Shown: positions 1-8,391, counted from the stretch's first letter. The stretch is DNA of 46,492 bases from Anaerolineales bacterium UBA1429 (GCA_002329325.1 DCTX01000036.1:1-46492), one strand, 5' to 3'. Numbers and translations are program-made. Notes: generated by a model from the sequence alone, not told the origin.

Positions 1-168
1 TTTGACGTGCTGACGGCCAGGGCGGCCCGGCTGATCGCCTCGTGCGCCTGCGCCAACGGCTGCCCGTCGTGCATTGGGCCGGTGTTGAGCGATGACGAGC
101 AGGCCAAGGCGCGGGTGCAGGCGCTGGCCGAGCGGCTGACAACCGGCTCATCCGGCAAAGTGGTATAA
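1..168 (+). CDS. mrfA: DEAD/DEAH-box helicase, MrfA/YprA-like, C-terminal end (5' truncated)
   Basis: Frame 1 is open from the window edge to the TAA at 166-168 and encodes 55 residues. They contain a four-cysteine cluster, C-A-C then GCPSCIGP, spaced like the zinc-binding C-terminal domain (DUF1998 type) of the YprA/MrfA superfamily 2 helicases. The last residues (SSGKVV) look like a natural tail, so only the N-terminal bulk is missing. The next gene on the same strand, 22 bp away, encodes the MrfB/YprB exonuclease. In Bacillus subtilis these two proteins form a mitomycin C lesion repair pathway independent of UvrABC. The family call rests on the Cys cluster plus this neighbour; the helicase motifs lie outside the window. 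Confidence 0.75.
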   Translation, partial: FDVLTARAARLIASCACANGCPSCIGPVLSDDEQAKARVQALAERLTTGSSGKVV

Positions 169-190
169 TCCTGTAAAGAGAGACAGGATC

Positions 191-1399
191 ATGGACCTCA
201 CCGAACGACTGCGGAGACTCGTTGGCGAGCCGGAGGAGCGCCCCCGGCGGATTGCTGCTGCCACCCCCATCGAAGAGTTGGTAGGGGGGCAGTGGATCGA
301 GAACGCGCAAGGGCGTTGCCTGCTGGCGAGCGCCCGTTACGCGCCGGAGCACCGCCAGGGGAGCGCCGAACTGCGCGCCGCGCTGGAGGAAGGGCCGTCC
401 CTGCTCGCCCTGGCGGGGCTCGCTGCGCCAGACGATGCGGCGGCGATGGAGCGGCTGCTCTTTCTCGACACCGAGACCACCGGCCTGGGCCGCGACGCGG
501 GCACGGTGGCCTTCTTGGTGGGTGTGGGCAGCTACGAGCATGGCTGGTTTTCCGTCCGCCAGTATTTCATGAGTGACTATGACGACGAACTGGCGTTGCT
601 CGATGAACTGGAGTGCGAGATCGCGCGGCGGCCCACGCTGGTGACGTTCAACGGCGCGGGGTTCGACTGGCCGCTGCTCGCCAACCGCTACCTCTACAAC
701 GGCCTGCCGCCGCCCGAATTGGCCGGGCACCTCGACCTGCTGCGCTGGTCGCGCGCGTTGTGGCGCAACGTGCTGCCGTCGTGCGCGCTGTCGTCGCTGG
801 AGCGGGCCGTGCTGGGTGTGGTGCGCGCACAAGAGGATGTGCCCGGCTATCTCATCCCGCAGCTCTACTATGACTATTTGCGGAGCGGCGTTGCCGCGCC
901 GCTGGCGGGCGTGTTCTATCACAACCTCATGGATGTAGTCTCGATGGTGGCGCTGCTGGCCACCGTTGCACGTTCGTTGGCGCAAGCGGCCGGCCCTCGC
1001 GATGTGCCGCACGATCCGCTGGCGGTGGGCCGCCTGCACGAGCGCCTGGGGCGCACCGAAGACGCCTTGCTGGCCTATGCCGCGGCAGCCGATGGGGCCG
1101 ATGCCGCCCGGGCGGCCGCCGCCTGGGATAGCCACAGCCTGCTGCTCAAGCGGTTGGGCCGGGTAGAAGAGGCGGCAGCGGTGTGGGGCCGCCAGCTCGA
1201 TGGCCCCAGCCCGACGCCGGTGGTCGAGCTGGCCAAATACCTCGAACACCGCCAGCGCGACTATGCTGCGGCACATGCAGTGGTGTTGCAGGGGATCGCG
1301 GCGCTCAAAGCGGGGCGTATGCGCACGCCCTGGCCGCAAGACCTGCTGGCCGAGTTGCAACATCGCCTCGACCGCCTGGAGCGGCGCCTACAGCGCTAG
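191..1399 (+). CDS. mrfB: MrfB/YprB-like DEDDh 3'-5' exonuclease with TPR region
   Basis: A 402-residue protein with an RNase H-like exonuclease domain at about residues 85-260. The visible catalytic set is D93 and E95 in FLDTETTGL, D159 in FNGAGFDWPLL, and H244 plus D248 in HNLMDVV, which fits a DEDDh nuclease. Residues about 275-400 are Ala/Leu-rich helical repeats resembling TPRs. This is the architecture of B. subtilis YprB/MrfB, whose nuclease acts with the MrfA helicase in repair of mitomycin C damage. The gene starts 22 bp after the helicase stop, so the pair is probably co-transcribed. A TATAAT at 164-169 could give an internal promoter, but no good -35 box is correctly spaced. A small inverted repeat (CCTGT/ACAGG, 170-187) lies just before the ATG. 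Nuclease activity is inferred from family. Confidence 0.85.
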   Translation: MDLTERLRRLVGEPEERPRRIAAATPIEELVGGQWIENAQGRCLLASARYAPEHRQGSAELRAALEEGPSLLALAGLAAPDDAAAMERLLFLDTETTGLGRDAGTVAFLVGVGSYEHGWFSVRQYFMSDYDDELALLDELECEIARRPTLVTFNGAGFDWPLLANRYLYNGLPPPELAGHLDLLRWSRALWRNVLPSCALSSLERAVLGVVRAQEDVPGYLIPQLYYDYLRSGVAAPLAGVFYHNLMDVVSMVALLATVARSLAQAAGPRDVPHDPLAVGRLHERLGRTEDALLAYAAAADGADAARAAAAWDSHSLLLKRLGRVEEAAAVWGRQLDGPSPTPVVELAKYLEHRQRDYAAAHAVVLQGIAALKAGRMRTPWPQDLLAELQHRLDRLERRLQR

Positions 1400-1415
1400 A
1401 CGAGCGGCAGGGGAA

Positions 1416-2177
1416 TCAGCCCAAGACGTGAAAGCGCCCGACCTCTTGCCAGCCCAGATGCACGAGTTGGGCGAGATCCTCTGTCAGTGCGCAAGGCACG
1501 AGCATGCCGGCCTCGTCGAGGCGGGCACGCACGGCTTCTTGCCCGATGGCCGTCGCCAGCGCCGCGCGGTCGGCAGCGGACTCTCCGACCACCTCCTCGA
1601 TCCAGCAGCCGCGATAGGCCAGCGTGGTCACGGCCAACGCTGTGGCGGTAGCATGTGGCGCGCGCAGCAGGGCGGCGCCAAGGTAGGGCTTGCCCGGCAC
1701 GGTGAGGTGCTCTCGCGTGATCGGCAGCGGCTCGGTGGGGCCAGCAGCGGGCCGGTCGGCGCCCCAGATCATCATGGCCGCCAGCCAGCGTGGCGTCAGC
1801 CCCGCCTTGCGAAAGGCGGCCAGCGAAGCGGCGTTGTCGTCGCGCACCACGGTGCGCATCTGGGTGAGCCCCGCAGCGCGCGCCTCGTCGAGGGCGTGGA
1901 CGATGAGCGCCGTGGCGATGCCGCGGTTGCGCTGGGCGGGTAGCACGCCGAGCAGGTCGAGCTCCAGGCGGGCGCCGGTTGGGGTGCAGGTCTCGAAACA
2001 GGAGATAAAGCCCGCCAGCGTGTCGCCTTCATACGCGCCCAGACAGTGATGCGCCGGCGAGCGCAGCGTCTGCAAGGCTTCGTCCACCGCGTAATCGCTG
2101 TCACCGAGGCTCTGCCGCTCGACGTAGAGCAGCTCGGCCACCGTATTCCGTTGGAGGGGGAGGCGTGTGATCTGCAT
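1416..2177 (-). CDS. GNAT-family N-acetyltransferase
   Basis: A 253-residue protein with a GNAT fold at about residues 20-130. The acetyl-CoA pyrophosphate-binding loop is visible as RNRGIATAL, preceded by the beta-strand LELDLLGVLP and followed by the DDNAASLAAFRKAGL segment typical of motif B. The C-terminal half (about 135-253) is less conserved and may be a degenerate second GNAT-like domain or a substrate-recognition region; I do not recognise a specific substrate. The gene is divergent from the methyltransferase at 2413. A good promoter (2184-2212) would place its transcription start at or next to the ATG, and no Shine-Dalgarno sequence is visible, so the mRNA may be leaderless. Confidence 0.85.
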   Translation of the reverse strand: MQITRLPLQRNTVAELLYVERQSLGDSDYAVDEALQTLRSPAHHCLGAYEGDTLAGFISCFETCTPTGARLELDLLGVLPAQRNRGIATALIVHALDEARAAGLTQMRTVVRDDNAASLAAFRKAGLTPRWLAAMMIWGADRPAAGPTEPLPITREHLTVPGKPYLGAALLRAPHATATALAVTTLAYRGCWIEEVVGESAADRAALATAIGQEAVRARLDEAGMLVPCALTEDLAQLVHLGWQEVGRFHVLG

Positions 2178-2183
2178 GGCGCG

Positions 2184-2212
2184 AGTCTAGGCGCAGTCGG
2201 CGTTGCTGGCAA
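2184..2212 (-). promoter_or_regulatory. sigma70-type promoter of the GNAT gene, predicted leaderless
   Basis: Read on the minus strand: TTGCCA (2212-2207), a 17-bp spacer, then TAGACT (2189-2184). Only six bases separate the -10 box from the ATG at 2177, so transcription would start at about the first base of the start codon. Sequence match only. Confidence 0.55.
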
Positions 2213-2337
2213 TTTGCTATGTGATGGTTGCGGTGCGGTCTCTGAACCGTGATGGAAGAACAAGACTGCGGATAGAATCCGCGGCTACGGGAGATGTTCA
2301 CGGCGCCACTCCGCCATCTTGGTGCATGGCTCACAAC

Positions 2338-2367
2338 TTGACGCCCCGCTGTGGCCCTCTCTATAAT
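2338..2367 (+). promoter_or_regulatory. sigma70-type promoter of the methyltransferase/lytic transglycosylase pair
   Basis: TTGACG (2338-2343), an 18-bp spacer, and a perfect TATAAT (2362-2367). The predicted start at about 2374 lies just before the duplicated ribosome binding region at 2379-2416. Confidence 0.7.
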
Positions 2368-2378
2368 GCGCTGACCTT

Positions 2379-2416
2379 GCATGGAGAATGCCATGAGCGC
2401 ATGGAGAATGCCATGA
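2379..2416 (+). repeat. Tandem duplication of a translation initiation region (18-bp repeat, 20-bp period)
   Basis: The 18 bases at 2379-2396 are repeated exactly at 2399-2416. Each copy carries a GGAGA Shine-Dalgarno-like core and an ATG five bases further on. The second copy starts the methyltransferase at 2413. The first starts a seven-codon mini-ORF at 2393 (MSAWRMP) whose TGA (2414-2416) overlaps the real ATG as ATGA. This is directly seen; a regulatory role is inference. Confidence 0.85.
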
Positions 2417-3174
2417 CCATCTATGAAGGCTATGCGGCGATCTATGACGCCTCAGGGCAGCTTAGCTTTAGTCTGCGGATGATCCCCTATCTCGAAGAGC
2501 TGCTGGCGTTATATCCTGCGCCGGGCCGTCGCTGGCTGGAGTTGGCCTGTGGCACCGGCACAGTGGCCGCGGCGCTGGCCAGACGAGGTTGGGAGGTCGT
2601 GGGCGCGGATGGCTCGGCGGCGATGCTGACGCAAGCCAAAGCCAAGGCTGAGGCAGTGGGCGTCACCGTGCAATGGTCGCAGCAGGACATGCGCCAGGTC
2701 AAGGTCGCGCCGCCCTGCGATGTCGCTACCTGTCTGTACGATAGCCTCAACTACATGCTGACCAGCGAGGACCTGCAGACGGTCTTTCGGCGGGTGCAGG
2801 CCGCGCTGGAGCCCGGCGGCCTCTTTGTCTTTGACATGAACACGCCCTGGGCGCTGGCCACCTACTGGGATGACTCGACCTATGTCACCGAGACGCCCGA
2901 GTGTACGGTGATCCTGGAGAGCGACTTTGACGCCTATCGGCAGCGTACCACCGTCCGCGTGACCTGCTTCCAGCAGGAGGGGGAGCTCTACCGCAAGGCG
3001 GTGGAGCAGCATACGGAGCAGGGCTATCCGCGCGAGCACATTGCCACCTTGCTGACGGATGTCGGCTTGCAGATCGAGGGGATGTACCATTGCTTCACCT
3101 TTCAGCCACCGACCGCCGCCTGCCCCCGCATCCTGTGGGCAGCCCGCAAGCCGGGCGGCTCGGCCGCCGGTTAG
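2413..3174 (+). CDS. Class I SAM-dependent methyltransferase
   Basis: A 253-residue protein with a Rossmann-like methyltransferase fold. Motif I is visible as WLELACGTGT (about residues 35-45), the acidic residue at the end of strand beta2 as VVGADGS, and the motif IV region as CDVATCLYDSLNYM. It resembles the small-molecule methyltransferases annotated as methyltransferase domain 25 or 11; the substrate cannot be named. The ATG at 2413 is preferred because GGAGA (2403-2407) sits five bases upstream; an in-frame ATG at 2401 is poorly spaced. The 3' end overlaps the next gene by up to 85 bp in another frame, so expression of the two is probably linked. Confidence 0.85.
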   Translation: MTIYEGYAAIYDASGQLSFSLRMIPYLEELLALYPAPGRRWLELACGTGTVAAALARRGWEVVGADGSAAMLTQAKAKAEAVGVTVQWSQQDMRQVKVAPPCDVATCLYDSLNYMLTSEDLQTVFRRVQAALEPGGLFVFDMNTPWALATYWDDSTYVTETPECTVILESDFDAYRQRTTVRVTCFQQEGELYRKAVEQHTEQGYPREHIATLLTDVGLQIEGMYHCFTFQPPTAACPRILWAARKPGGSAAG

Positions 3175-5672
3175 CCCTGCTGATCGCGGCTCTGGCCCTG
3201 CTGTGGGGCCTCGCCGGCTGCGATCTTGTGCCGCCCTTTGGGCCGGGCAGCGGCCAAGAGCCGACCAGCGCGCCCACCGCGGGCGCCCCCGATCTCGAGC
3301 CCTCGCCCTCGCCTACCGAGGAGCGGGCCACGCCCACGGTCGGGCAGGCGCCCGAGCCCTCTGCCACGCCCCCCGAGCTCGCCCCTCTGATCGAGGCGGC
3401 CCGGCAGGCCCAGTATGAGGGCGACTATGGGCAGGCCATCGCCCTCTGGCAGCAGGTCTGCAACCAGGCCACGGGGGAGACCAAGGTAAGTTGCGTCCTG
3501 AGCCTCGCCCGCTGCTTCCTGGCGGACAAGCAGTACGACCAGGCCATCGCCCAGCTCTCCTGGGTGACGGCCGTCGAGGCGGCTCCCGAGCCCCGGGCCG
3601 AGGCCCTGGGGCTGCTGGGCAGCGCCAACGAGGCCAAGGGCGATTGGGCCGCTGCCGTCGCGGCCTATGAGGCCTATCTCGGCCTGCGCGACGATGCCGC
3701 GCCTTATGTCCTCTGGCATATGGCCAAGGCCTACAAGGCGCTGGGCGATGTCTCGCGCCAGATCCAGACGCTGGTACGGATCGACACCTCCGGGCTCGAT
3801 GCGTCCTTCCGGGCCGAGGTGCTGGCCGAGCTGGCAGCGGCCTACCGGGCCAACCTGGACCCCGATAGCGCCCTGCGCGTCTATGACGAGATCCTCTCCT
3901 TCGCCCAGATCGGGAGCTATCGCGCCTTGATCACCCACTACAGGGGCGAGACGCTGCGCGAGGCGGGCCGCGACGACGACGCCCTGGGCGCCTTTTACCA
4001 GGTGGCGACGCAGCAGCCGGAGACGTTTGCCGCGTACCTTTCGCTGCAGGAGTTGGCCGAGTTTCCGGAGCCGGCGCCGGCCCCCACCCAGGCCGTGACG
4101 CCCACCGAGGGTGTCACCACGACCGTCGCGCCGCCGCCCGCCATGAACGACCTGATTCGGGGCAAGATCTACTACTATGCCCAGCAGTACCCCAAGGCGC
4201 TGGAGTATCTCAACTACTACATCCAGGCCGAGCCCACCCTGGGCGTCGCCGAGGCCCGCTACTACCTGGGGCTGACCCTGACGCAGCAGGGCGAGTATGA
4301 GGATGCCATCGACCAGTACGATCTGGCCGTCGAGCTGGCTGGCGATCAGGCCCTGCTGGCCGACGCCTGGCTGGATCGGGCCTGGGCTATCGGGGCCAGC
4401 GGCAGCGATCCCTCGGCGTTCTACTACCAGTTCTATGTGAACCATCCCACCCATGCCCGGGCCCCCGAGGCGCTCTGGCTGGCGGCCCAGGCCAGCGAGC
4501 ACGCCGGCGACTGGGCCCAGGCCGCCCAGTACTATGGGGCGCTGGCCGACGAGTATCCGGGCTACAAGCAGGCCTCCGAAGCCGCCTTTCGGCAGGCTCT
4601 GGCCGCCTATGCCCAGGGCGATCCGTACACCGCCAGCGTCCTGTGGCGCGAGATGCTGGAGGACACCTCGGCCCCGGCGGACCGCGCCCGCCTGATCACC
4701 TGGCTGGGCCTGGCGGCCCAGATGGCGGGCCAGATGGAGCAGGCCGATATCCACTGGGCCGAGGCGGCGCGCATCGCCCCCGAATCGTACTATGGGCTGC
4801 GGGCCGCCGACCTGCTCAAGCACGCTCCGCCGCGCCTGGCCAGCGGCTTTGCGCCCCAGGTGTCGCCCGGCATCCCTGCGACGGAGGCCGCCTGGGACGC
4901 GCTGCACACCTGGGCCTCGAGCTGGTTCACCCCCTCGGCTACCCTGGATCCCGCCACAGACCCGCGCCTGGCCGAGATCGAGGCCCTGGAGAGCCTCGGC
5001 TGGCATGCCGAGGCCACCCAGAGCCTGCTGCGCCTCCGACAGGAGCTGCGCGATAACCCCCGCGATCTCCTGCTGCTGGCCCAGGTCAGCTACGATTGGC
5101 AGCTCTACCCGACGATGATCTGGTGTGCCCAGCGCGCCGCGCGCCTGGCCCAGGAGCGCGGCATCGCCGATCTGCCGGATGACCTGCTCCGCATGGCCTA
5201 CCCCAACCCGTTCGGGCGGCTGGTGGCCGAGAATGCGCAGCGCTACGACCTGGACCCCCTCCTGCTGTTGGCCGTGGTGCGCCAGGAGAGCCTCTTTAGC
5301 CCCTGGGCCCAATCCAGCGCCGGGGCGTTGGGCCTGGCCCAGGTGATGCCCGCCACCGGCGCGTGGATCGCCGAACGGCTGCAGGTGGAGGGGTTCCGGC
5401 CCGACCTCCTGCTGCGGCCCCATGTGAGCCTGCACTATGGCGCCTGGTTCCTGGACCTGTTGCTGGGGCTGTACGACCGCGACTGGATCGCGGCGCTGGT
5501 GGCCTACAACGCGGGGCCCGGCAACTTGAGCAACTGGACGGGGGGCGAGCCGATCCAGGACCACGACCTGTTCTACGAGACCATCCCGAGCCAGCAGGCC
5601 CACGACTATGTGACCTACATCTATGAGCACTATCGGAACTACGAGCGGCTCTATCGTGCGCCCGCGCCCTGA
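3090..5672 (+). CDS. Lipoprotein soluble lytic transglycosylase (Slt70-like, GH23) with TPR repeats
   Basis: An 860-residue exported lipoprotein that probably cleaves peptidoglycan glycan strands to 1,6-anhydro products. The N-terminus has an Arg-rich n-region, a hydrophobic core (LALLIAALALLWG) and a lipobox LAGC with the acceptor at Cys44. A Pro/Thr/Ser-rich low-complexity linker follows, then Ala-rich TPR-like helical repeats from about 95 to 690, interrupted by a second Pro/Thr linker near 330-350. The C-terminal GH23 domain (about 710-850) shows RQES with catalytic Glu733, AGALGLAQVMPATG and VAYNAGPGN. The TTG at 3090 gives the longest form; GTG at 3135 is an alternative giving a more usual signal peptide. 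Both overlap the methyltransferase gene. A strong hairpin terminator follows. Confidence 0.9.
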   Translation: MLHLSATDRRLPPHPVGSPQAGRLGRRLALLIAALALLWGLAGCDLVPPFGPGSGQEPTSAPTAGAPDLEPSPSPTEERATPTVGQAPEPSATPPELAPLIEAARQAQYEGDYGQAIALWQQVCNQATGETKVSCVLSLARCFLADKQYDQAIAQLSWVTAVEAAPEPRAEALGLLGSANEAKGDWAAAVAAYEAYLGLRDDAAPYVLWHMAKAYKALGDVSRQIQTLVRIDTSGLDASFRAEVLAELAAAYRANLDPDSALRVYDEILSFAQIGSYRALITHYRGETLREAGRDDDALGAFYQVATQQPETFAAYLSLQELAEFPEPAPAPTQAVTPTEGVTTTVAPPPAMNDLIRGKIYYYAQQYPKALEYLNYYIQAEPTLGVAEARYYLGLTLTQQGEYEDAIDQYDLAVELAGDQALLADAWLDRAWAIGASGSDPSAFYYQFYVNHPTHARAPEALWLAAQASEHAGDWAQAAQYYGALADEYPGYKQASEAAFRQALAAYAQGDPYTASVLWREMLEDTSAPADRARLITWLGLAAQMAGQMEQADIHWAEAARIAPESYYGLRAADLLKHAPPRLASGFAPQVSPGIPATEAAWDALHTWASSWFTPSATLDPATDPRLAEIEALESLGWHAEATQSLLRLRQELRDNPRDLLLLAQVSYDWQLYPTMIWCAQRAARLAQERGIADLPDDLLRMAYPNPFGRLVAENAQRYDLDPLLLLAVVRQESLFSPWAQSSAGALGLAQVMPATGAWIAERLQVEGFRPDLLLRPHVSLHYGAWFLDLLLGLYDRDWIAALVAYNAGPGNLSNWTGGEPIQDHDLFYETIPSQQAHDYVTYIYEHYRNYERLYRAPAP

Positions 5673-5690
5673 CCGCCCTTCGGGACGCAA

Positions 5691-5721
5691 AGAGAGGCCC
5701 CCGACATTCGGGGGCCTCTCT
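5691..5721. terminator. Bidirectional hairpin terminator between convergent genes
   Basis: A perfect 13-bp stem (5691-5703 with 5709-5721) with a five-base ACATT loop lies between the stops of the lytic transglycosylase and the minus-strand disulfide reductase. There is only a weak T-rich stretch after it. Confidence 0.8.
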
Positions 5722-5744
5722 CGTTCTGCCGTCTCGAGACGAGA

Positions 5745-8228
5745 CTAGATGAACAGGGTCGCGTTGCCCTTGTCCGTCTCGCTGATGTAGGTCGCCACGC
5801 CGCCGATATCCACACCCTCGATCAGCTCTTCCTCGCGGATGCCCATCAGGTCCATGGACATCTGGCAGGCGATCAGGCGCACGCCCAGCTCGCGGGCCGA
5901 GGCGATCATGGTCTCCAGCGAATCTACGTTCTTGGCCTTCATCACCTGCTTCATCATCAGGGTGCCCATGCCGCCCATATTCAGCTTGGAGAGCTTGAGG
6001 GCCGCCGAGCCGCGGGGCATCATCCAGCCGAACATGCGCTCGATCAGGTTCTTGCGGACGGGCGGAGCCTGGCGGCGCCGCAGGATGTTGAGCCCCCAGA
6101 AGGTAAAGAACATGGTCACGGGCTGGCCCATGGAGGCGGCGCCCGTGGCGATCACAAAGGCGGCCAGGGCGCGATCCAGGTCCGCCGAAAAGACCACCAG
6201 GGTCTTGGCGCGGGGCAGGGCGCCGTTGTCGCTCACCCGGATCTGGGGCACGGCTGCGCCCTTGGCGATCAGCGCCGTGATGCGCCCATGCTCCTGGCGC
6301 AGGTCCAGCAGGGTGTTGCCCGTCTGCTCGGTCCACGCGGCGATGTCGCGGGCAAAGCCCGGATCGGTGGCCTGCACCTGCAGCCTCTCCCCCGGCTGCA
6401 GCGTCTGCATGCGCTTGTAGACGGCCATGATAGGGCCGGGGCACTGCAGGCCGCAGGCGTCGAGTTCGATGGTGTCGGCGGTCTCGGCCAAAGCCGCCGC
6501 CGGCGCGCTGGTGGGGCGCTGCTCCGCCGCGCCGCCCGGCATGATCTGGCAGGGCGACCAGTCGTCCCAGTTGTCCTGCTGCTCCGTGGCGGCCATATAG
6601 ATACCCTGGCCGCCGGAGAGGTTCACGACCTGATAGCCGCGCTGGGCCATGATGCGCTCGGCCGTGTAGGCGCGCTGGCCCACGGCGCAGTAGAGCAGCC
6701 AGGTCCGATCCCGCTCCAGCTCATCGAGCCGCTTGCGGAGTTGTGTCAGGGGGATATGGCGGGCGCCCTCAATGTGGCCCAGGTCCCATTCTACGCGGGT
6801 GCGCACGTCCAGAATGCCCATCCCCTCCGCGCGGCCCTCGGCCAGGTCGCGCCAGGTGATGAACTGGGCATCGCCCCGCAGGCGATTGGCCGCCACATAG
6901 CCGGCGATGTTGACCGCGTCCTTGGCGGCGCCATAGGGCGGGGCATAGGCCAGCTCCAGGTCCTCCAGGTCGTAGACGCTCATGCGGGCCTGCACCGCCG
7001 TCGCCAGCACGTCGATGGTGCGATCCACGGCGTTGTAGCCGATCACCTGGGCGCCCAGCACGCGCCCGTCCTCCGGCGCATAGAGCAGCTTGATGGTCTG
7101 GCGGGTGGCGCCGGGGTAGTAGGTCACATGGTCATAGCTGTGGGTGATGGTATCGGCAAAGGCGATCCCCGCCCGCTCCAGGCTGCGGCTGTTGGCCCCA
7201 GTGGTCGCCACCGTCAGGTCAAAGACCTTGGCGACGGCCGTGCCGATGGCCCCCTTGTAGGCCATCTCGTGGCCGGTCATGTGGCTGGCGGCGATGCGCG
7301 CCTGGCGGTTGGCCGGGCCGGCAAGGGGCACCGCGGTGGGGCGCCCCGTCACGCCGTCGGTGATCTGCACGGCGTCGCCCACGGCGTAGACGTCGGCAGC
7401 CGACGTGCGCATGTTGTCATCCACCACGATATGGCCGCGCGGCCCCAGCTCGATGCCCGCTTCGCGGGCCAGATCGCTCTCCGGGCGCACGCCGATGGCC
7501 AGGATCACCATGTCGGCCTCGGTGGCGCGCCCGCTGGCCAACGTCACCTCCAGCCTGCCGGCGTCGCTCTGGGCGACGCTCTTGAGGCCGTCACCCAGGG
7601 CCAGGCGCACACCCTGGCGTCGCAGCTCCTGATGCACCAGGGCCGCCATCTCAAAGTCCAGCACGCCCATCACCTGGGGCAGCATCTCTACCAGGGCGAC
7701 CTGCACGCCTCGCGCCACCAGGTTCTCGGCCACCTCGAGGCCGATAAAGCCGCCGCCGACCACGACGGCGTTCTGCACCGCGTCTCCGGCCAGGCGCTCT
7801 ATGATCGCATCCATGTCGGGGATGTTGCGCAGGGTATAGACCCCCGGCAGGTCGAGGCCGGGCAACGGGGGCACGACGGGCTTGGCCCCCGGCGAAAGCA
7901 ACAGCTTGTCATAGGGCTGCTCGTAGGTCGCGCCCGTGGTGAGGTTCCGCACCGTGACACGGTGGCCGCTGGGATCCAGGGCCGTGACCTCTTGGAGAAC
8001 GCGCACGTCGATGCGATAGGTCTCCCGCAGCATCTGAGGCGTCGCCACCAGGAGGCTATCGCGCGCCTCGATGACGCCGCCAATGTGGTAGGGCAGGCCA
8101 CAGTTGGCGAACGAGACGTGCTCGCCGCGCTCGAACAGGATGATCTCGGCCTCTTCGTCCATTCTGCGGAGTCGCGTGGCCGCTGTCGCGCCGCCGGCAA
8201 CGCCTCCCACGATTACGTAGGTCTGCAT
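5745..8228 (-). CDS. CoA-disulfide reductase-like flavoprotein fused to rhodanese, TusA and DsrE2 domains
   Basis: An 827-residue multidomain sulfur-metabolism protein. Residues 1-450 are a pyridine nucleotide-disulfide oxidoreductase with FAD motif VGGVAGG, NAD motif VVVGGGFIGLEVAE, and the single active Cys43 in SFANCGLPYHIGG, the hallmark of CoA-disulfide reductase/NADH oxidase enzymes. A rhodanese domain (about 465-560) carries Cys514 in YCAVGQR. A TusA/SirA domain (about 585-650) has the CGLQCPGP sulfur-relay motif. A DsrE2-like domain (about 665-827) ends with ACQMSMDLMGI. Each domain can hold or pass sulfane sulfur, so the protein is probably a cytoplasmic persulfide/polysulfide reductase with built-in sulfur relay; the exact substrate is inference. 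The ATG at 8228 has an AGGAGG Shine-Dalgarno and a consensus promoter upstream. Confidence 0.9.
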   Translation of the reverse strand: MQTYVIVGGVAGGATAATRLRRMDEEAEIILFERGEHVSFANCGLPYHIGGVIEARDSLLVATPQMLRETYRIDVRVLQEVTALDPSGHRVTVRNLTTGATYEQPYDKLLLSPGAKPVVPPLPGLDLPGVYTLRNIPDMDAIIERLAGDAVQNAVVVGGGFIGLEVAENLVARGVQVALVEMLPQVMGVLDFEMAALVHQELRRQGVRLALGDGLKSVAQSDAGRLEVTLASGRATEADMVILAIGVRPESDLAREAGIELGPRGHIVVDDNMRTSAADVYAVGDAVQITDGVTGRPTAVPLAGPANRQARIAASHMTGHEMAYKGAIGTAVAKVFDLTVATTGANSRSLERAGIAFADTITHSYDHVTYYPGATRQTIKLLYAPEDGRVLGAQVIGYNAVDRTIDVLATAVQARMSVYDLEDLELAYAPPYGAAKDAVNIAGYVAANRLRGDAQFITWRDLAEGRAEGMGILDVRTRVEWDLGHIEGARHIPLTQLRKRLDELERDRTWLLYCAVGQRAYTAERIMAQRGYQVVNLSGGQGIYMAATEQQDNWDDWSPCQIMPGGAAEQRPTSAPAAALAETADTIELDACGLQCPGPIMAVYKRMQTLQPGERLQVQATDPGFARDIAAWTEQTGNTLLDLRQEHGRITALIAKGAAVPQIRVSDNGALPRAKTLVVFSADLDRALAAFVIATGAASMGQPVTMFFTFWGLNILRRRQAPPVRKNLIERMFGWMMPRGSAALKLSKLNMGGMGTLMMKQVMKAKNVDSLETMIASARELGVRLIACQMSMDLMGIREEELIEGVDIGGVATYISETDKGNATLFI

Positions 8229-8268
8229 CGCAACCCTCCTGGGGCATCCTCTTGTGAAATCCGGCGCA

Positions 8269-8297
8269 ATTATACTATACGGGGGTACCCTTGTCAA
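8269..8297 (-). promoter_or_regulatory. Perfect-consensus sigma70 promoter for the disulfide reductase gene
   Basis: On the minus strand: TTGACA (8297-8292), a spacer of exactly 17 bp, and TATAAT (8274-8269). This is a full match to the sigma70 consensus, with predicted start about 8262 and a 34-base leader containing AGGAGG. Confidence 0.85.
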
Positions 8298-8391
8298 ATC
8301 GTGACGGCGGCCGTGATGGCGCTTCATCCAGGCGCGGGCCGCGGGGGTGGCGCGCGCCACCGAATCCACGCCCTCTGGCGGCGAATACCAT

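Noticed and set aside
162..187. A separate promoter for mrfB
   Set aside because: TATAAT is present at 164-169, but the only -35-like CTGACA is 22 bp away, so a real promoter is doubtful.
3171..5690. A long minus-strand open frame (839 codons) opposite the lytic transglycosylase
   Set aside because: Composition is low-complexity Gly/Arg/Gln/Leu with no recognisable domain. It is an expected antisense shadow of a G+C-rich gene.
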